Source: Ptychodera flava (taxonomy: Eukaryota > Hemichordata > Enteropneusta > Ptychoderidae). From it: DNA of 64,000 bases. The stretch lies in NCBI RefSeq assembly GCF_041260155.1, contig NC_091942.1:12243001-12307000 (forward strand), in the 5' to 3' direction. The first letter of the stretch is position 1. Each line of letters starts with the position of its first letter. Of the stretch, positions 62,288-64,000 are shown piece after piece. The position numbers and the translations under genes were made by a program. The notes under the pieces were generated by a model, which was not told the origin of the DNA, did no database searches, and was given only the letters and a program-made list of their open reading frames with translations.

Positions 62288-62645
62288 TTAAGGTAGAACG
62301 CACCTCGGGGACAGACATTCAGACTCTCAAACTTTTACAATTCTCTTCTGATATACCACATGTGGGGGTTCATTTTAAAGCTCTTGGTGAAAGAAAACTT
62401 TTCACTGGCTTAGTTTTTGAAATTCGAAATTTTTTATTTTTCTCCATAGAGTTAAAACAGGGATGGCGGCCATTTTGAATTCAAATATCGGTAAATCTTG
62501 GGTAATTTCTTTCTCTAGTAACAAAATTTGCACGGTGACCCCCTTTTTTTATTTTTTATTTTGAAAGAGAATGATTGAAAGATTCCTTGAGGAAAGTTAG
62601 AGCAAAAGTTTAAGTCTTTCACTTTCGAGGTGCATACTACCTTAA
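62288..62645 (+). mobile_element. Intact AGGTAG-CACCTCG MITE with TTAA ends
   Basis: Starts TTAA-GGTAGAACGCACCTCG and ends CGAGGTGCATACTACC-TTAA: inverted termini with TTAA on both sides, 358 bp. Degraded relatives are at 19440-19650, 32884-33216 and 50825-51060. The body contains the palindromic gatggcggccattttgaat. No coding capacity; the superfamily is uncertain (TTAA-targeting). Confidence 0.7.
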
Positions 62646-63900
62646 AAGTTGGGTAGGTCAGGTTATCCGAAACACACATACCATACTCATGTGGCCAAAT
62701 TGATTCAAAAATTCCATTTACCATGGTGTAAAGCATGATAGAAAAAATGTGACTTGTTACAGCACCCTTCTACTGATTTTAGGAACTTTGGAAAGACTGC
62801 CATTATTTGCAGTGAAACTACACACTGCACGGTATATATTGCAGTAATAATTATGTCATAAAAGTGTCTTTAAAAAACAATTGTGTCATAGCATTATGAT
62901 TTATATTTAAATTCATCTTTTGACAAAACACATGAGCAGATATCATTTTGGCATTGTCATTTAGGAAAATCATATACAAGCAATACAATCTAGCAATTTT
63001 TCTTCTGTTGAAAAATAAAGGTACCTTGTAAGATGTGATATTTGATTTTGAAAACATGAATTTTGCCAAAGTTATGTCTCATGGCATTACTTTAAAACAT
63101 ATGACACTTATTTTGTTGTAAGCCCAACGTTTAAATTTTTGTTATGAACCTAAAGTTTAAATAAATAAGGACAAAAAATTCAGAGTAGGCACATGGAAGT
63201 GGTATAAAGTATTCAACTAAAATTGCAAAAAATCAAGTTATAGCTCATATTTTATAGATTTACAATACATTCTGATATAATACTACTTAGCAATACTCCA
63301 TTACTTGTCAAAATGTTATATACTCTTCTTGTAAAAATATCTGACCAGTCAATAGATTGGTAGAAAAACCAAAGATCTTACATATATTTGACATATTTCA
63401 GTTCAATAAAAATGTATTATCAATATTATTGTTATCCAGTACTTCTTGGTTGGATATGGTCATTGTATCCAGCATTCTGAACTCGTGAAAGATGTAGAAA
63501 AAAATTGAAGTGAATTTTTGTTACAGTAGAGCTAAACTTCTGTCTTATAAACGTCAGCTATTTAAACAAAATTTACTGCATCAGAATTTTAATTATGTTA
63601 CGGAAAAACTCAGTGAAAAATGAGAATAAGTGTTCTGGTAAATCTAGAAGCAATTTGCATTTGAATAGCTGCTGAATTTTGTCAGCATTCCTCTGTTAAA
63701 AGAATGCTCAATTATTAATCACCTACAATAAACAGGCCCATAATGTATGGACTAGAATGGTACAAGGTGTTAGACAGAAAAAGTATTACGTATCTCAACA
63801 GATTTTGTTAAACTGGTACCTATGAGTTGTGAAAAAGATTCAATACCACTAACCCTGTTTTTTTGATGGAACATTCTATGGTGAACGGAACAGGAGTTGC

Positions 63901-63992
63901 TCAACCCTGTCACCCCCAATGCCCTGTTTATGGGTCCACCCACTCCATTTAAACAATGGGCTTGTACCACTGTCTGGTGGTGGAAGGGCTAA
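63901..63992. repeat. Relic of the short TTAA MITE family
   Basis: Begins tcaaccctgtcacccccaat and ends ggtggtggaagggctaa, a diverged copy of 9223-9313. Confidence 0.5.
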
Positions 63993-64000
63993 CTCAGATT

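Larger units (their letters stand above)
58794..64000. other. Region downstream of NTHL1
   Basis: No gene recognised over 5.2 kb. No AATAAA lies within about 500 bases of the NTHL1 stop, so its 3' end is undefined. It holds a possible MITE fragment (about 59200-59350), a small foldback (61352-61452), an intact MITE (62288-62645) and a MITE relic (63901-63992). Open frames here are short and without recognisable motifs. Confidence 0.5.

Overview
This is animal nuclear DNA, A+T-rich, with split genes that use GT-AG introns and a heavy load of small dispersed repeats. Five conserved metazoan genes can be rebuilt exon by exon. In each one the exon phases join without a break and the total coding length divides by three. 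The gene set and repeats fit a marine invertebrate. I lean weakly to a hemichordate-like deuterostome, but a lophotrochozoan is not excluded; I cannot name the species from sequence alone.

Layout: PIGX on the minus strand (510-5543, 6 exons), a GPI-anchor mannosyltransferase subunit of the ER. Then 3.3 kb of repeat-rich spacer. Then BPTF/NURF301 on the minus strand (8812-29755, 16 exons, about 2650 residues), the large reader subunit of the NURF chromatin remodeller. A 0.73 kb shared promoter separates it from divergent AIMP2 (plus, 30487-34061, 4 exons), a scaffold of the multi-tRNA-synthetase complex. A 5.3 kb spacer holds a LINE tail. Then PRPSAP on the minus strand (39401-54420, 9 coding exon positions), the non-catalytic PRPP-synthetase-associated protein, which has two alternative last exons. 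About 1.1 kb upstream of it, divergent, is NTHL1 (plus, 55556-58793, 4 coding exons), the Fe-S DNA glycosylase of base-excision repair. The last 5.2 kb shows only repeats. The genes share no pathway; this looks like an ordinary housekeeping neighbourhood with two head-to-head promoter pairs.

Repeats: two copies of a Helentron/HINE ('pearl'-like) element with 150-bp central tandem repeats, one with a matching empty-site paralogue; a 3.7 kb TTAA-flanked element with 25-bp terminal repeats; a 600-bp foldback element with a 10-bp target duplication; two hAT-like elements with target duplications; several TTAA-flanked MITE families; a second hairpin-plus-tetranucleotide repeat family; a LINE tail; and microsatellites. 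No retrovirus or other capsid-bearing element, tRNA, rRNA or CRISPR array was recognised.

The strongest biological points are the duplicated terminal exon of PRPSAP and the symmetric, skippable exon of BPTF that carries the join between two PHD fingers.
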